A stretch of DNA of 64,000 nt, taken from positions 19,904,501-19,968,500 of the forward strand of contig OZ017796.1 of assembly GCA_963969395.1 (NCBI GenBank), in the 5' to 3' direction. This DNA comes from Pseudoscleropodium purum (Eukaryota > Streptophyta > Bryopsida > Hypnales > Brachytheciaceae). Positions 26,572 through 40,700 of the stretch are shown one piece after another; position 1 is the first letter of the stretch, and every line of letters starts with the position of its first letter. The notes beneath the pieces were generated by a model. The model had not been told where the DNA came from, made no database searches, and was given only the letters and a program-made list of their open reading frames with translations. The translations under genes and the position numbers were made by a program.

Positions 26572-26925
26572 TGCTACGATCAGATTCAAAATGCGAGCCC
26601 CGCCTCGGCCTCAAGCTTCTTCTGTTGCTAAATGTTTCCTCAGGCAGTCTCAAGTACACAACGCTGAGAAGAGCGAGAAGAAGACGACGTGGGTCTGGGC
26701 ACCGGTGCCCCAACCCGGGAATACCCGGATGTTCGGATCTCATGTTTTCATCCATCCATGGGGGCGACTACTGCAGGTGCGCCAATGAGGAGCCACCGTT
26801 ATACGACTCTGACGTGTTTTCATCCAGACGTGATGATGGGTTGTTGGAATCCGTTCCGCACATCCGCACGTTATAAGAGTTCGTGCACGTGGTCTTTAAG
26901 GGAATGTACCGCCATTTCATTGTAA
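26572..26925 (-). promoter_or_regulatory. PDI 5' leader and promoter with ACGT-core sites
   Basis: Upstream of the PDI start on the minus strand there are several ACGT-core elements: TGACGTGT near 26,810, GACGTGATGA near 26,829 and a G-box CACGTG near 26,886. TGACGTG-type sites resemble plant unfolded-protein-response elements bound by bZIP17/28/60, which are known to induce PDI genes. Binding is inference from motif and family; the motif is short and could occur by chance. Confidence 0.35.
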
Positions 26926-29900
26926 AACAATTAATTCAAATAAGCTTAGTTGTTTTAAAATCCACTTTTCTTTTTGTGCAAATTTTTTTTGCAAATTATT
27001 TTTATGACCCGAGGGCAAAAAAGGAGCTTACATGTTCTTCCAATAGCCACTAAATAAAAATAAATAAATAAAAATTTGGATAAAAGAAATGCTATAAACT
27101 ATTTTTCAGTGTCACATATTGATCAAATTAACTTGAATAGGTGAGATAAAGTATTTTAGTTTGGTAAGTGAAAAATTTGATCTTCACTAAATTGATGACA
27201 TTATTTAAATCTGTAGAAACAAATGAAACATATAAAATATGAATCTAATTATATTTATTCATCCAAATTTATTGATGTTCATCACATATCAATAATTCCA
27301 TTCTAAAATTTTGTAGCAATTTCCTAATTCATCAACACTATTATTTTCTTTGAAAAAAACATTTTGGTGAATTTACAAAATCCCATTAGTAAATGTTTTT
27401 TCAAATTTGGCTAGATAGATCTTTACAATTCATTTTTGACAGCTCTCTTCCTAATATAAACTTCCAAAAAATTATAGAAGTCATAGCACATTCAATTTTG
27501 TCTAAAATCTTCAAGCATTAAAGAATTAAACCTTAAACATCATACACACCTTGAGAGGTTTGAGAGGTTTGATTTTGTGGGAATCTTTGAGAAAAATTAT
27601 GGGCATATTACTCAATTTTTAAATGACATTGTGTAGGGGCCATTCTATCTACTATTTCTTTGTGCAAAGCAAGAAATATAAAATCTACCATTCCTCTATG
27701 TTTTTTTTATATATTTGAATTTAATAAGTTAAAAAATATATAATATATCAAATAAAAATATTACTTTATAAAAAAAATAAGAATATGAACTTGATTTTCT
27801 ATAAAAAAAAAATATATTAGAAGTGAATTCCAAATGTGTGCCCAAATATTTTTTTCAAGATTCCTTTAATACACAATTTTCTATAATGAATTGCCAACCT
27901 AACAACCAATGGTTACCAGCTTGTCACAAAGATGGTAGTCTTCGTAGAGGTTTTGGATATTCAACAATTTTACTTTGAGAGCAATCTTATGAACATAAAT
28001 TAAGTTAAAAGTACATTATGTACAAAGTTTTGCTAATAGTTTTTCACATTAGAGAAACGATTTGAACTATGCTTGTAGATAAAAATAGGAAAGAGCCCCT
28101 TGAAATTGATGGTGTTTTAATGTCAAGTATTAAATTGGTGAGTAAAAATTAGATGAATATATTGTGGATTTGGATTAGTTTGTTCCCAACAAGTTAACCC
28201 CTAAAGGACCAAGGTGTGTTTTTTGGCAACATAAACTTTTTAGGTAGGTGCATGTGAGTGGAGATTTCCATATTTTTGGCCTAAACTTTAATTGAAGGTG
28301 TAAATGAGGAATATCTTTTATGTGCACTAAATTTCAAGACATTTAAAGATATGAGTCAAAAGTTATGGCCTAATATGTAGTTTATTTTTCAACTCAGGCA
28401 GTCTGGGCAAATCTAAAAATATCACTTTTTTCAAAAAAAAAAATTTGAAATTAGTTTTTTAGATTTATATATACATAAAAAGCTTTGAATCATTCCATTT
28501 TGATCAACAAGTCAAAAGTTATGAGGTGTTTTAGTTTGTGGGTGGTCATGGATTCTCTACTCCAAAATCAACTTTAAAGTTCTTTATTGAATTCAATTTT
28601 CAATATTTTTGAAAAAAAAATTTAATCAAAAAAGGTGAAAATTGGTTTATTACAACATTAAAACCATTGAAATTGGAATTTTTCAATTCCATATTATTAA
28701 CAATTTAGTATTGTAAATCATTCTCTACTGCTTTCTACTTATTATTTTTTTCCTATATGTTGTACAATTCCAAATGATCTGAAATTTTTCAAGCATGTAG
28801 CCAACTTGCCTTGAAGAATGAATCCAAAGAGTTGAAACCATTTTGGACATTTTTTCATACAAATGTGACCTTGTGAAGTGCAGCTGCCCGATTATTTGCA
28901 GGGCCCAAAAGAGGCTTTTTGTCAATTGAAATGCTAATATCTTGCAATCTACACGGTGGAAATTTTTGAAATTTTTTCCACATCCTTTAAAATTGTCATA
29001 CTACAATGTCCTATGGTAGGATGTGTTAAAAAATGTAATTAATTTTTTTTGTACTTGTTCTAAAATCGGACAGTTTTGAAGCGTTTTGGGTGAAAACATA
29101 GTCAAGGAACTTTAGGAATTAAGGCCTTTATTGTTGTCTTCTTACTATATGAAGTATTTGCTGATACTTGTAGTTGGCTTAGAGTTTCAAATCACTTGAT
29201 TTTGAGGTAGACTTTCTATATTAGTTACTTCATACAAGGTTAAATTAATTTTGAAGTTGAAAATAAGCATTTCAATGAACTAGGAAGGATTGGATTTGGG
29301 AATAAAATTGAGCATAGTTTAAAAAGTTGACACTTCGAAAGAATGGAAGAAGTGTGAGATTTAAGCAACATACTCTTATTTTTCCAATAATGAAGACTTA
29401 ACTACAACATTGCTTCAAAACATCTAATTGCATGAATATCAACTTCAAAGAGCAAAAACTCAACTTACATCTATAAGTACAAGTGCTATGTATGTGACAC
29501 ATTTGTCTTTGATTGCAGTAAGTATTGTTGATGCTTACACATCAATCAATGATCACAATTGCACCAAGATCAATTACATTTCTATTATGTATGATGTCTT
29601 AGGAGTCTATGAAAACTTACAATAACTAGGATTATAATCAAAGATATACTTAAGAGACTTGTGTGCACTTGTCTAAGTGAAAATTGATATGTTTGATGGT
29701 AAAGATGATGTAAAAAAGCTAGGAATATAGAAAAAATACAAGAAGGATTTGATTTCAATTTATGGAGTGAACAAAGATGGATATTTTTGAAAGAAAAAAA
29801 TTGCAAACGTGCTTAAACAAACATCTACTTTGGGTTGTTTTGTGCTTTACAACAAACACTATTCAATAAGACTTTTCATGACTATAATGTTATTCATGAT

Positions 29901-32900
29901 TACAAATTAGCAAAGATATAGCAAAGACAATTAATATTCTATAGATGTGTGATTTTTTAGTTTTAGCAACATATTTTGAATTGTTAATTTTGTAGTATAT
30001 AGTGAACAAAAGTTGGAATTTTGTTGCAATTTGATCATGCAACCAATGCACTTTAATTCAATATAATCTATTGTGTTTGATTTCAATCAATATACAATTG
30101 AAATATCTTTATATATACACTTGATTACTGTACAAACAACTTTTTTGGAACTTCACGAAATTTTTTAATGAATATTGATCATGAGTTCTTGTAAAATTCT
30201 TAAAGTAGAATATCATGGATTCCATGGTATACTTACTTAATACATATAACAAGATCACATATGGTTTGAAAAGGGATGAGTAGAAATTAGACATTTTGTA
30301 TTCTTCATTTATATGTTACAACTAATATTATGGTCATGTCGAAATATGAGTGTTGAAAAAAATGTGAAATAATGGAGATTTTATTCCTAATTTACATCCA
30401 TTTTAAGCAAATCATGAACATGAATTTTTCTTAATACTCAAAGTATTGGAGACCTGTCTCTAATAGGTGTTATGGTGAGAAAATTAGAATTGCAATTGAC
30501 AACCTAGTATAAAACTTCAATAAAATTTTTGAAATAATTTTTTGAAATAATTTTTTTGTTAACTTTGTAGATGAACAAATAAAAATCTATTTTAAAATGA
30601 AAATGAAAATATAATAATGATAATAGATATTCTATATATAACTTCAACATCAACTTTTTAACACCATTACATCTTGGTGCATGATGCACTTAGAGATTAA
30701 GGCATAAGCTAAACTTTTTCAAGTTCTTCTCAATTTTTGAAAATATTAGAGGGTTTTTGAAGTATAGCTAAAAATGTCTAGCATTTATATGTTTTCCATA
30801 TTCTATCCACATTAATACCAAATTAATTCTTATTTGCTTGAACAAAAATTGATAAGATCAATTTTCATTCTCAAATTAAATAACAAGAAATCTTACCAAA
30901 ATAACTATTCCATTAATTCAAATACATTAATTTTTCTATTATTTGTATACAACTTCTTTAACAATACTAGTAATCAATAGCATGAGATAAACTTTTGAAA
31001 ACATTTATAATCTTCCTAGGAAAGTTGCTTGAATTACTTATAATATCTGTTGCATTTTTTCCAACTTTGGCATTTAATACTAGTCCTAATACTACTATGT
31101 TTGAATACTATTGACTTAGTTGGCCAAGAAATCACTACCTTCAATTCGTAACTTGATTAACTAATGCATGAATATGTGTGTGTTTTTAGTAGATATAATT
31201 GAAGGATCAATGAAGTCCATTTTTCAAAATAGAAAAAGTTGCACTCATGCTTTAAAATTTGTTGTGATTGGAGGCCTTTTAGTGCAAGTGTAAAAAGAGG
31301 AAGAGAATATTATTGATGAAAATTAACCTATAAAAAATGTGTAAGTCAAATGTTGGGACTTTTTCAATATGAGCCCCTAATTCTACAAAAAGGATATTAT
31401 AAAGAGTTACTGTACACTTTTTGAATGGCAAGTGTAATATATATTTGAAATTCTATAGTCTAAATTCTTCAAATTTCAAGTCCAATTGAAAAATATTCCA
31501 CAAATGATGGCTTGATAATCTAGTAGACAAGAAAATAGAACAAATGTTTCTTGCAATAATTTATTGGGTAGTGAATGACTTTGTCTAACCAATTTGGCAT
31601 GAATGTCAATCTACAAATAAATTTATTTTTATCTTGACTTCAAAATCGTAAACAATAAGTCATAATCTTAAAGGATTAAAGAATTTGCATACATCAACAA
31701 ATAGAGCTACAATTTTGCATCATGCTCCATTTTCTTATCCATAATTATTTGATAGATATGTAAGAAAATAACCTTTCATTTCCACCGATTATGTTTTAAC
31801 ATTCTCTCTCTCTAACACAATTAGTATTTAAATAAATAGTTACAACTACCATTCCTATTCCATCATACCATATGGTCCCCCACCACCTTCAAAATTTCTC
31901 TTTGTAGTCTTACTTCACATATACAAGGTATATATGTGGTGTGTCGCAGCACAACTATTAAGTAAGTCTTTTATTGTTAATTGAACCTGAATTTTTTATT
32001 AGATACATTCTAAGTTTGATTTTTGTAGTTTAATTTTATAAAAATAATACGATTAATTTAATATTATAGAAATAAATTCATCAATGATATTATATAAATT
32101 ATATTTTTATTAAATTATTAATAATTTCAAAATATTTAATTATAAATGTGAGTGAGAAAATTAAATAAATAAAATGTTTGAGGTATGATTATTTTTTCAA
32201 ACAACCTACATTAACCCCCAAACACCTAAGTGACCATTTTTTGGTCATTGCCTAACTTTGGGCAATCTTTTGTGTGGAAAAAAAATTATTTTTAATTTTC
32301 TTATTGATTTATTTAATTATTTTGAGATTGTGTTGTCTTTCTTTCATCATATTCACAACTAAGATCGCAATGGTCAAACAAAAATTATAAGAGAAATAGC
32401 ACAAAGTGTTTAAAATTTGCTTAGTATTAAAAAAACATATTATTTGGGAAAAATATTGGTGTTCTCAATGCTAAATCTTATGCGGTCTTTTAGAAATCAA
32501 TAAAAAACACAATTTTGACCAACCAAAAAAATTTCAAATGCTTAAGAAAAAATTATATTTTTAGGAATTTTTTGAAATTATATTTTCAAAATTCATTTGA
32601 AAAGGATCTAAATAATAGTATTTAATTTTGACCATATGGATACTTTCTACGTTTTGTGCTTCGCATTATTTTTGTAGATGCAAACTTCCAAAAAAATTAT
32701 AGAACTTATATTCTATAACACATTTGTATTTTGACCAAATCCCTTGGGCTTTTAATGGTTAAAGGTTTTAATCTATTATTAAAATAAATTATGAAAAAAA
32801 TTTGAATTTTTTCTTTTGTTAATCTATATTCATTTTTTTAAAGCATTAGTATAAAAAGATCTTAATATGTTATCAATTATCATTGTTAAAAATATATTAT

Positions 32901-34213
32901 TAATATTTTAAGCACATCAATAGAAATTTGAAAATTCATCTAAATTACAATCATTATAAAATTGAAAAAATGAATTCATTCTATTCGATAAGACTAATAT
33001 GTTATATTCATGATTGTTAGAATATATATTCCATTTATAAAACAAAAAAGAGACTTGAGTTACATAAATCATCATGTTACCAAGGATTTTTTGAATTTTT
33101 TATTTATTATCCTACTACTAATATTACTCAACTCAATTATGGTTGTTGAAATATTTTTTATTTTTTAATTAACAAATAGTGAATAAGATTGTGATGCCTT
33201 ACACCATGTAAAGGTGGATGGCAAGTTTGGTACATTTTTACCAACATTTTGAAAAACAAAGTTGAACAAAAAGCTAAATATATATTTATTTTATAGGATA
33301 TTTTTATTCATGTTAAAATATCATTGGTATCATCTTTTTTATTAGCAATAAACTGGTAGAAGAAAATGACCTTCACTATTGAAGGTTGATGTTTATGAAA
33401 TATGTTGATGTTTATAAAATAAATATTGATTCAAATTATGAAAGTTGCACCATTTCTAAACTGTAGAATTTTCAAAGATGTCATGATTATAGTTGACACG
33501 AGTATTAAATAATATATTAAAAAACATTTTATATATAAATAATAAATTCACATTATAAAGAATTAAAATATATTTAAAATATTTTATTATAAAAATTAAA
33601 TAATATATTATTTATTATATATATCTTATAAACTTTAATTCATCAATTTTTATTATTTGATAACAATTTCCATTCCATCAAATATTGATGTTAATTTTAT
33701 ATTTAAAAAATATTTATTATTTTTAAATCATTTATAAAAATAATTACCATTTTTGTATGTGATCATTATAGATTTTTGTTTAAGTCAAGAACACTAAACA
33801 TCAAACTTGTAGCATTTCAAAACTTGTTTGATAAATCATTAAGAAAATAGAATATAGGCTTATCATGAATGGTAACATATATTGAGTATAGTTTTCATTT
33901 GAGTTCATAATAGCGATTAGTTTTTGGATCATAGTAGCAATCTAATGTAGGATCATATAATAAATCCAAATCACCATAAGCGCATTCATTATTTGTTATA
34001 AAATGTGCATCTATTTCATAATCAAATCAAAAATTCAAAAGTTCATCAATGTTACAAATTTTTTAATTTTATCACTTCAATTCATCATAGATAATTATAT
34101 CATATCTATCAAAAAATCATATTAATATGAAATTAGATTATAAGGCAACAAAAAATCAAACCATCATCAAAATAAAGATATAGAAAGTTTTATACAATCA
34201 TAAAAATTTAAAT
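26926..34213. other. AT-rich gene desert with dispersed repeat termini
   Basis: No open frame above about 75 codons and no recognisable protein or RNA gene in 7.3 kb. TTAA-type repeat termini are seen at 28,193 (TTAACCCCTAAAGGACCAAGG without its first base) and 32,212 (TTAACCCCCAAACACC). From about 31,980 onward AT content rises further. Likely old, deletion-degraded transposons. Confidence 0.55.
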
Positions 34214-34770
34214 TTAGTCATATGCCAATAATGAATTTAAGAAATTGACAAAAATACTAGTCAAAGATTTTAAAATCACATTATTTATACCTTCATGTTG
34301 TGAAGTGTAGTTGGAAATTTCCATTTGCCTTGTGTCTTTTTGTTTATTTTTGGAGTCAATACATTCTAAAGATGAAGATAAATTCATTCTATGAGAAACA
34401 TCTTTTTCAAATGTTGAAGTTTCTATATTCCTAAATAAAAAACAATTTAAGTTCATGTGTCTATTGATGGATATAATAAAGGAATAGCTACTCATATTCT
34501 TTTATAAGAGCATGAATATTTGTATCAAAATTATACCACATATGCTACACATATATTACTATATTTCAAATTGTGTATGATTTATTACTACAAGTAAATT
34601 ATATAATTTAACACTAATTTCTATAAGATTTCTAATTATGATCTTTCTACATTTGGAGATGATATAAGACCTTCATTGACATTAAAATTGATGGTATTAC
34701 CAAATTCATAAGAATCATGGTCATTGCAATATTTATTTGGAAAACTTGAAAAATGATCATGTGAACTCAT
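34214..34770 (-). other. Open, exon-like stretches downstream of CFAP20DC stop
   Basis: Immediately after the predicted TAA at 34,771-34,773 the same frame stays open for more than 30 codons (it starts MSSHDHFSSFPNKYCN). A second open stretch lies at about 34,298-34,432, flanked by an AG acceptor-like and a GT donor-like site. The frames of these two do not join cleanly. They may be a 3' UTR, alternative 3' exons, or the remains of a longer C-terminus. Confidence 0.35.
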
Positions 34771-37700
34771 TTAAAATTTTTTATCCTGTAAATTTTTAAA
34801 TTATATTTTTCATCATTTAATGAATGTATTCATTATTTACATATAGAAAATTTTTAATAATATAAATGTATGTTTATAAACTAATTTCTTACTTGATCTC
34901 TAAATGCTTCAATTTCTTCCAATGTACTTGTAGAGTTAATTTCTAATATTTTATCTATCACAAAATTTAGATATAAATTTAATATATAATATGAATAAAT
35001 TCATTATTTATTATTAAAAAAAATTATATTCTTATTGAAATTGACTTGATTAATTTAAAATTGACTTGAAAATAAATGATCATTTATAGCCAATGTTAGA
35101 AATATTTGATAATTATACTACTAAACAAAATTTATAGAAAATTTCACAAGCTATTATGTATTATCTATTCACTACATCACATATAACTATGTATTTGTAT
35201 AATATGTAGGATACCTTCTATATTATTTATATTTTTTGTATCTTCTATTTTCCAAGAATCATGGATAATGGCATTGTTATTGTTAGGGTCATTTAAAGAA
35301 GAAGAAAGGAGGTTTACAGTAAGACTTTTTTCATCTTGGTAGTCATTTGATGAACAATTTTTTCTTTCAAAGCTATAATCTTCATCCATCATCGTTCTGG
35401 AAAATCTTAAATTTTGAATCATGCAATCACTATCATTATTTAAATCAAAATTTTCATATTTTTCTCCTACCAACCTTTGCTTCTCTTCAATAAAATTGTT
35501 GATATCACAATGCATTATAGATTCCTCCATATCCTTCATAGATTGGTTTGAATAATCGTATTTTAATACATTATTGTTAAATTGTCTTAAACCATCTTTA
35601 ATACTTTGTTCATTATTTTCTACAATGTTTCTTGAATTCATCAAATGTATACCATTTGCTATAGTTGAATTAGCATCAAATTCATCCTTTGATATTTTTA
35701 CATCATCTATGTTCTCGCAAATTTTATTAAAAAAAGAAGGTAGTTTAAGAGTTTTTTCTTCGAGGTCATCCTCTACATGATTTTTCCAACCACAAGGAGG
35801 ACTTCCAAGTGGAGAATCCAAATATCTTATATGTTTATATTCTTTTTTTCTATCACAATGAATATGAAAACCTTCTTGTGTATTTTTCCCAAGACCCACT
35901 TTCAACTTTGAAAATTTATCCTCTTCAGTTTTTTTCTTTGATGATTGTTCTTCACAAAATACTTTATTTGGACGTATTTCTTCTATGGAATCATTTAAAA
36001 CTTCACAATCCATTGATACCGATTGTAGCATTTGAATTAATTGATATTCATCATTTGACAATTGCACATGGGTGGTTGTCTTAGGATCACTTGAGATAAT
36101 ATTTAAAACATCATCTTTGACTATAGAAGTTTGTATTGGAGAGCTTTTAACTTCTACATTTTTTAAACCTGATTTATGATTGATATCATTTGTAGTAATC
36201 ATATTTGAAGGTAGTTGAAAATCATAATTAATAAATTGAACATTCTCTAATTTTTTTGTAAATTCATCAATAGTTGGCAATCCTTTTTGATTCAATAGTA
36301 ATTGTTTTTCTTTGAATTTTATTGATGCATGGTTTTTATTAAAGGTATTAGCATGTTTCAAAAGAGTACGTAATGTTTCGGCTTTTGTTTCATTTCTTTT
36401 TTCAATTTGAATTCTTTTAGATGTAGCAGAAGGTATTTCACATTGAAATTGTATAGTGTGACCAATTGACTCAACACGTTCACCTTCTTTACAAAAAGTT
36501 CTATGAGAATGAGGTTTGTAGTCACCAAGAAGATTTGTATTGATTTGTACCGTAGACAATGGTAAAGGGATTCTAGACCCAAATGCCACATGTACCTATA
36601 TATTGTAAAGCACAATTTGTAGATATGAAATTATACAAGATGTAATTTTGAGTTATATTCATAAATAAACAAGTATATTTTCTTCAATAGTGTATTTGAT
36701 TGTCCAAAATTGCCCAAAATTTATAATAGATAAGTTTATAAATAGTATTATAATCTCAAAGTAGATTTCACATATTTTAAGACTTATTGGAAAAATATAT
36801 ATTGAAGTCTTTGAAGAAATAAAACTTGTACTCCATTTGTCCCAAATGATTGTTCTTTTTGAATGTCATATTTTTTGAGGTTGTTTTGAGTAGATCAAGA
36901 AAATAATTCCTTATCACTAATTTTGTTTAGGTTGCAATGAACACATGCAATGTTCTTCATTGATTATAGTGATATAAAATTTGGAACAATTCTTAATTAT
37001 TTTTTCACAAAATGATTAATGAAATTGGCTCATAAAAATATCAAGAAAATTCTAGAAAATAATTTTAGGATGGAAGAAGTATCATTTTAAATTGTTCATA
37101 ATACATTTTTCTTAAAAACAACTAGTTGAAGAAAGCGTTTGGCTTCTATGTTCTAACATGTTAAATAAAATTCTTTTCAATAAATAATTCATTTCATCTT
37201 TGGGTCTATTCATAGGCTTATGTACATATGTAATATTTTGAATATTTTCAATACTTATTGTACTAATTATTAATAATAATTTGGAAAATCACCTGCCGAG
37301 ATTTCAACTTGCTCATTTTGACTTTTTGAAGCTTCAAATTATTTTCTTGTGAATCTGGAGTTGAAAAATTATATCAATATACTAAGATGATAAGTTTTTT
37401 ATTTTATTTTATTTTTATAAATATTGCATATATATATATTATATAGTTCATCATAGAAACACCTCTAATTTAAAAAAAGATTAGCATACCATCGGAAGAG
37501 TTAGATAGATTTGATACAAATATTTTTAAAGCTGCCATATCTACTACTTGAATTGCATTATTCACACCTAATGCAAACATGTGTTCTTGAGGTAAATAAT
37601 CTTCTGAACTTATAGCAAAAGAATTATTAGCACTTCCAAAATCTTTCAGTCTATCACGCATTGTAAATACTTTTCGAAGCTTACAAACAGGACCCAAGAC

Positions 37701-40700
37701 TATTGTATCTATTGAACTGTATACCAAATTAAAATCAAAATAATGAATCAAAATCATGGAATTCAAAATTTATTGTAAGAATATGACAATCACTTATTAT
37801 CTATTAATTGTCTTAATGACTATATATAGAAGTAAATAAAACTATAATCATGTTTTAAAATAATTGTGGCTTTCATGCACAACTAAAAAATATTCCAACA
37901 TTGAAATTTCATCTTCTTGGATGGCATAATTTTAATGAATAACACTTATCTTTAAGTAGATTCTAAAAGTTTTTAATTTTACTCATTGAAATTTGTTTTA
38001 TACTATTGTGTTGTTTACGTTTATAAGGTACAAGAATGGAGCTTGTTGCAAATTTGCAATGCAACAATACCAAAATACTTTCATTAAGGTACAAGGTTAA
38101 ATTGAGAATATGCTTGAATGTCATTAGGAGTTAGCAAGTACAAATGAATGAAAAATAGTGATGATCAATGAGAACAAGATGGATTTAATTGTGATACAAT
38201 TTATACAATATATAAGAGATGAATTCTTTCAGAAAATTGTAGACAAATATAGGTGTATTATTTCAAAATGTAATCTTTTAATTAATCCCTATAGGACCAA
38301 GTGAATGTTCAATGTATGCAAAAAATCTCAAGTAGTTGCGCACAAAGTTCAATTATGGTTGGATTTTAAGAAATTTTAACACAACATACTTTTGGTATGA
38401 ATATAATATTTTTTTGATTAAGTGCCAAATCAAAATTTATATTGTTTTCTACTTTTCAAGCAAATCAAATAAGTAGGCAACTTTGGATAATGTGTACAAA
38501 CTCTTCTCTTATAAAATTTGGCAAATATGCAACTAGCATGATATAAAATGCATATGTTAAAATCCACTACGCATAGTGCACAAATGGCACTCTAGGAGGA
38601 ATTAACCCTTAAAGGTCCACATATCTTCAAAACAATGTGCCTTAATCAAACCTAATTATAACTTTCAAAATAATCATTTTATATATTTGATTCACACTAA
38701 AAAATTGACACTCTACAAGTTTTGTTTCTAAATCAATTTGAAAAATTTGAAAAATTTAAAGAATTATTGAAATGGTAATTTTTCTATGTTATAATCTAAA
38801 TTTTACAATATTGTGTGTAGTTTTTTTGTAGTTTTTTTTTTGTAGTTTTGAAATTTGAAATTTGAAAATTATATTTTTCATTTGAACCTTCATTTATAAT
38901 AAAAAAAATTTAATTATTCTAATATATATCATAATTGATATAATTTTCGTTCTATTTTATACTTTAAAAAATCACAATTATTTGATTTTTTCTTGAAAAT
39001 TCTAAAAAAATCCACATCCATAAAAAAATACATTTTTTGACAAGCAAAAACTATCAGAATTTTATATCAAATATATAAAAGGATAATTTTAGCTTGATAG
39101 TAGCATTTGACTTGAAGGTCATTAGCAAAAGTGTTTTGAAATGTAAAATATAAAACAATTAATTGAAAAATCTCCACACCACACTCCATTTCTACTTGTA
39201 TCTATTGAAACAATACCAAATTAGATTGTTTTTGCAATATGTATAAATTTATTTTTACTTTTTGCTACAAAATTACAACGACAATAATTTTACTAAAAGA
39301 CCATGTTTTTCAAACACATGTACTTTAAATAATCTTACCGAAAAACCATGCCTTTAAAACAATGAGTAAAAAGTTCTGCTACATGGATTGATAGTGATAA
39401 CCATATATTGCGAGTGATCTGAAAATAAAAATCCATTGTTTATAGATGCTTCAATGCCTATTTATTGAATTCAAACATCATCAATTGATTTAAACATAAT
39501 GCCAATCTCAAATCAACCAATAAAAAATCTTCAAATTTATACATTAAATTGTTCTATAGCATTCAATGTAATGCATTATATTATTTAATTTGAATGTAAC
39601 TTCTAAAAATCTTGCCATAGTTATTGGTATTTGACAATGTAGTGGCGTTGACTTCATATCACTAAATGATGTAGAAAAGTACATTTTTCGTCCAATATTT
39701 GATGTATCACTTGTCCTAAATTTATTTTTAAATTTAAATATAAACTATATATAAATAAAAAAATTTAGACAATATTGATTCAATTATTAAGCTAAAACTT
39801 ATGATTAATATTCCTCAAGACATTTAAAATGGATACATATACACATAAAAATCTTATAATTATTTAGTAAAGCATTAAATTTTGAATTTTCATAATTAAA
39901 AATTATAATATAAATATTTTATATTGTTTAAATAAAATTCAAGTAAGTGATGTTTTTTTTCCTTTGGTATTCTAAAAATATAATATATTATATACAAAAT
40001 TTGTATTATTTATGTGAGTATTCAATTTATAATTATAAAAATAGAATGTTTTATATGGAATATTTATTAGTATATGATAAATATTAATACTAGTAATCAT
40101 GCTTATAATTTTTTTTTAATTAAAATATCTTTCATTCTAAGAAAATTAACAGTTTTTTAAAATAAAAATGAATGTTAAATTAAAATATAAACCTTAATTC
40201 AAATGCTAATGGTTGATCTTTGGGTACAAAAATTTGGAAGACTATAAATGGTTGTAATAAATGTAAACCTATTCATCCAATAATATTACAAAAAAACAAA
40301 GAGTCAAATGTTGTGTTGCAAATATGATAATTTATTACATAATATTATCTAAACAAATATTCAATTATAAATTTTCTAAAGGATTTAAACAAACCTGTTT
40401 TATCTTGTTTGGGAAGCTGAATCTTTGAAAATAGTTCATCACATAAGTTATATACATAAGTCTTTATAGATTTGTCATATACCTGTAAATAAATTATGAA
40501 ATTTATTGTTTTTCTAGTAAATCTTAATCATTTATTACTTCATTTGATTAAAAAAAAAAACATTTTAGAAATTTTCAAAGTTTACAATGTAATTATTAAC
40601 AAATCAATATAATAACTACAATTAATTTTTAATTTCAATTAATATTTTTTGATCTATTTTATTGATTATAAAATATCAAAATAATATTTTTATTTTAGAA

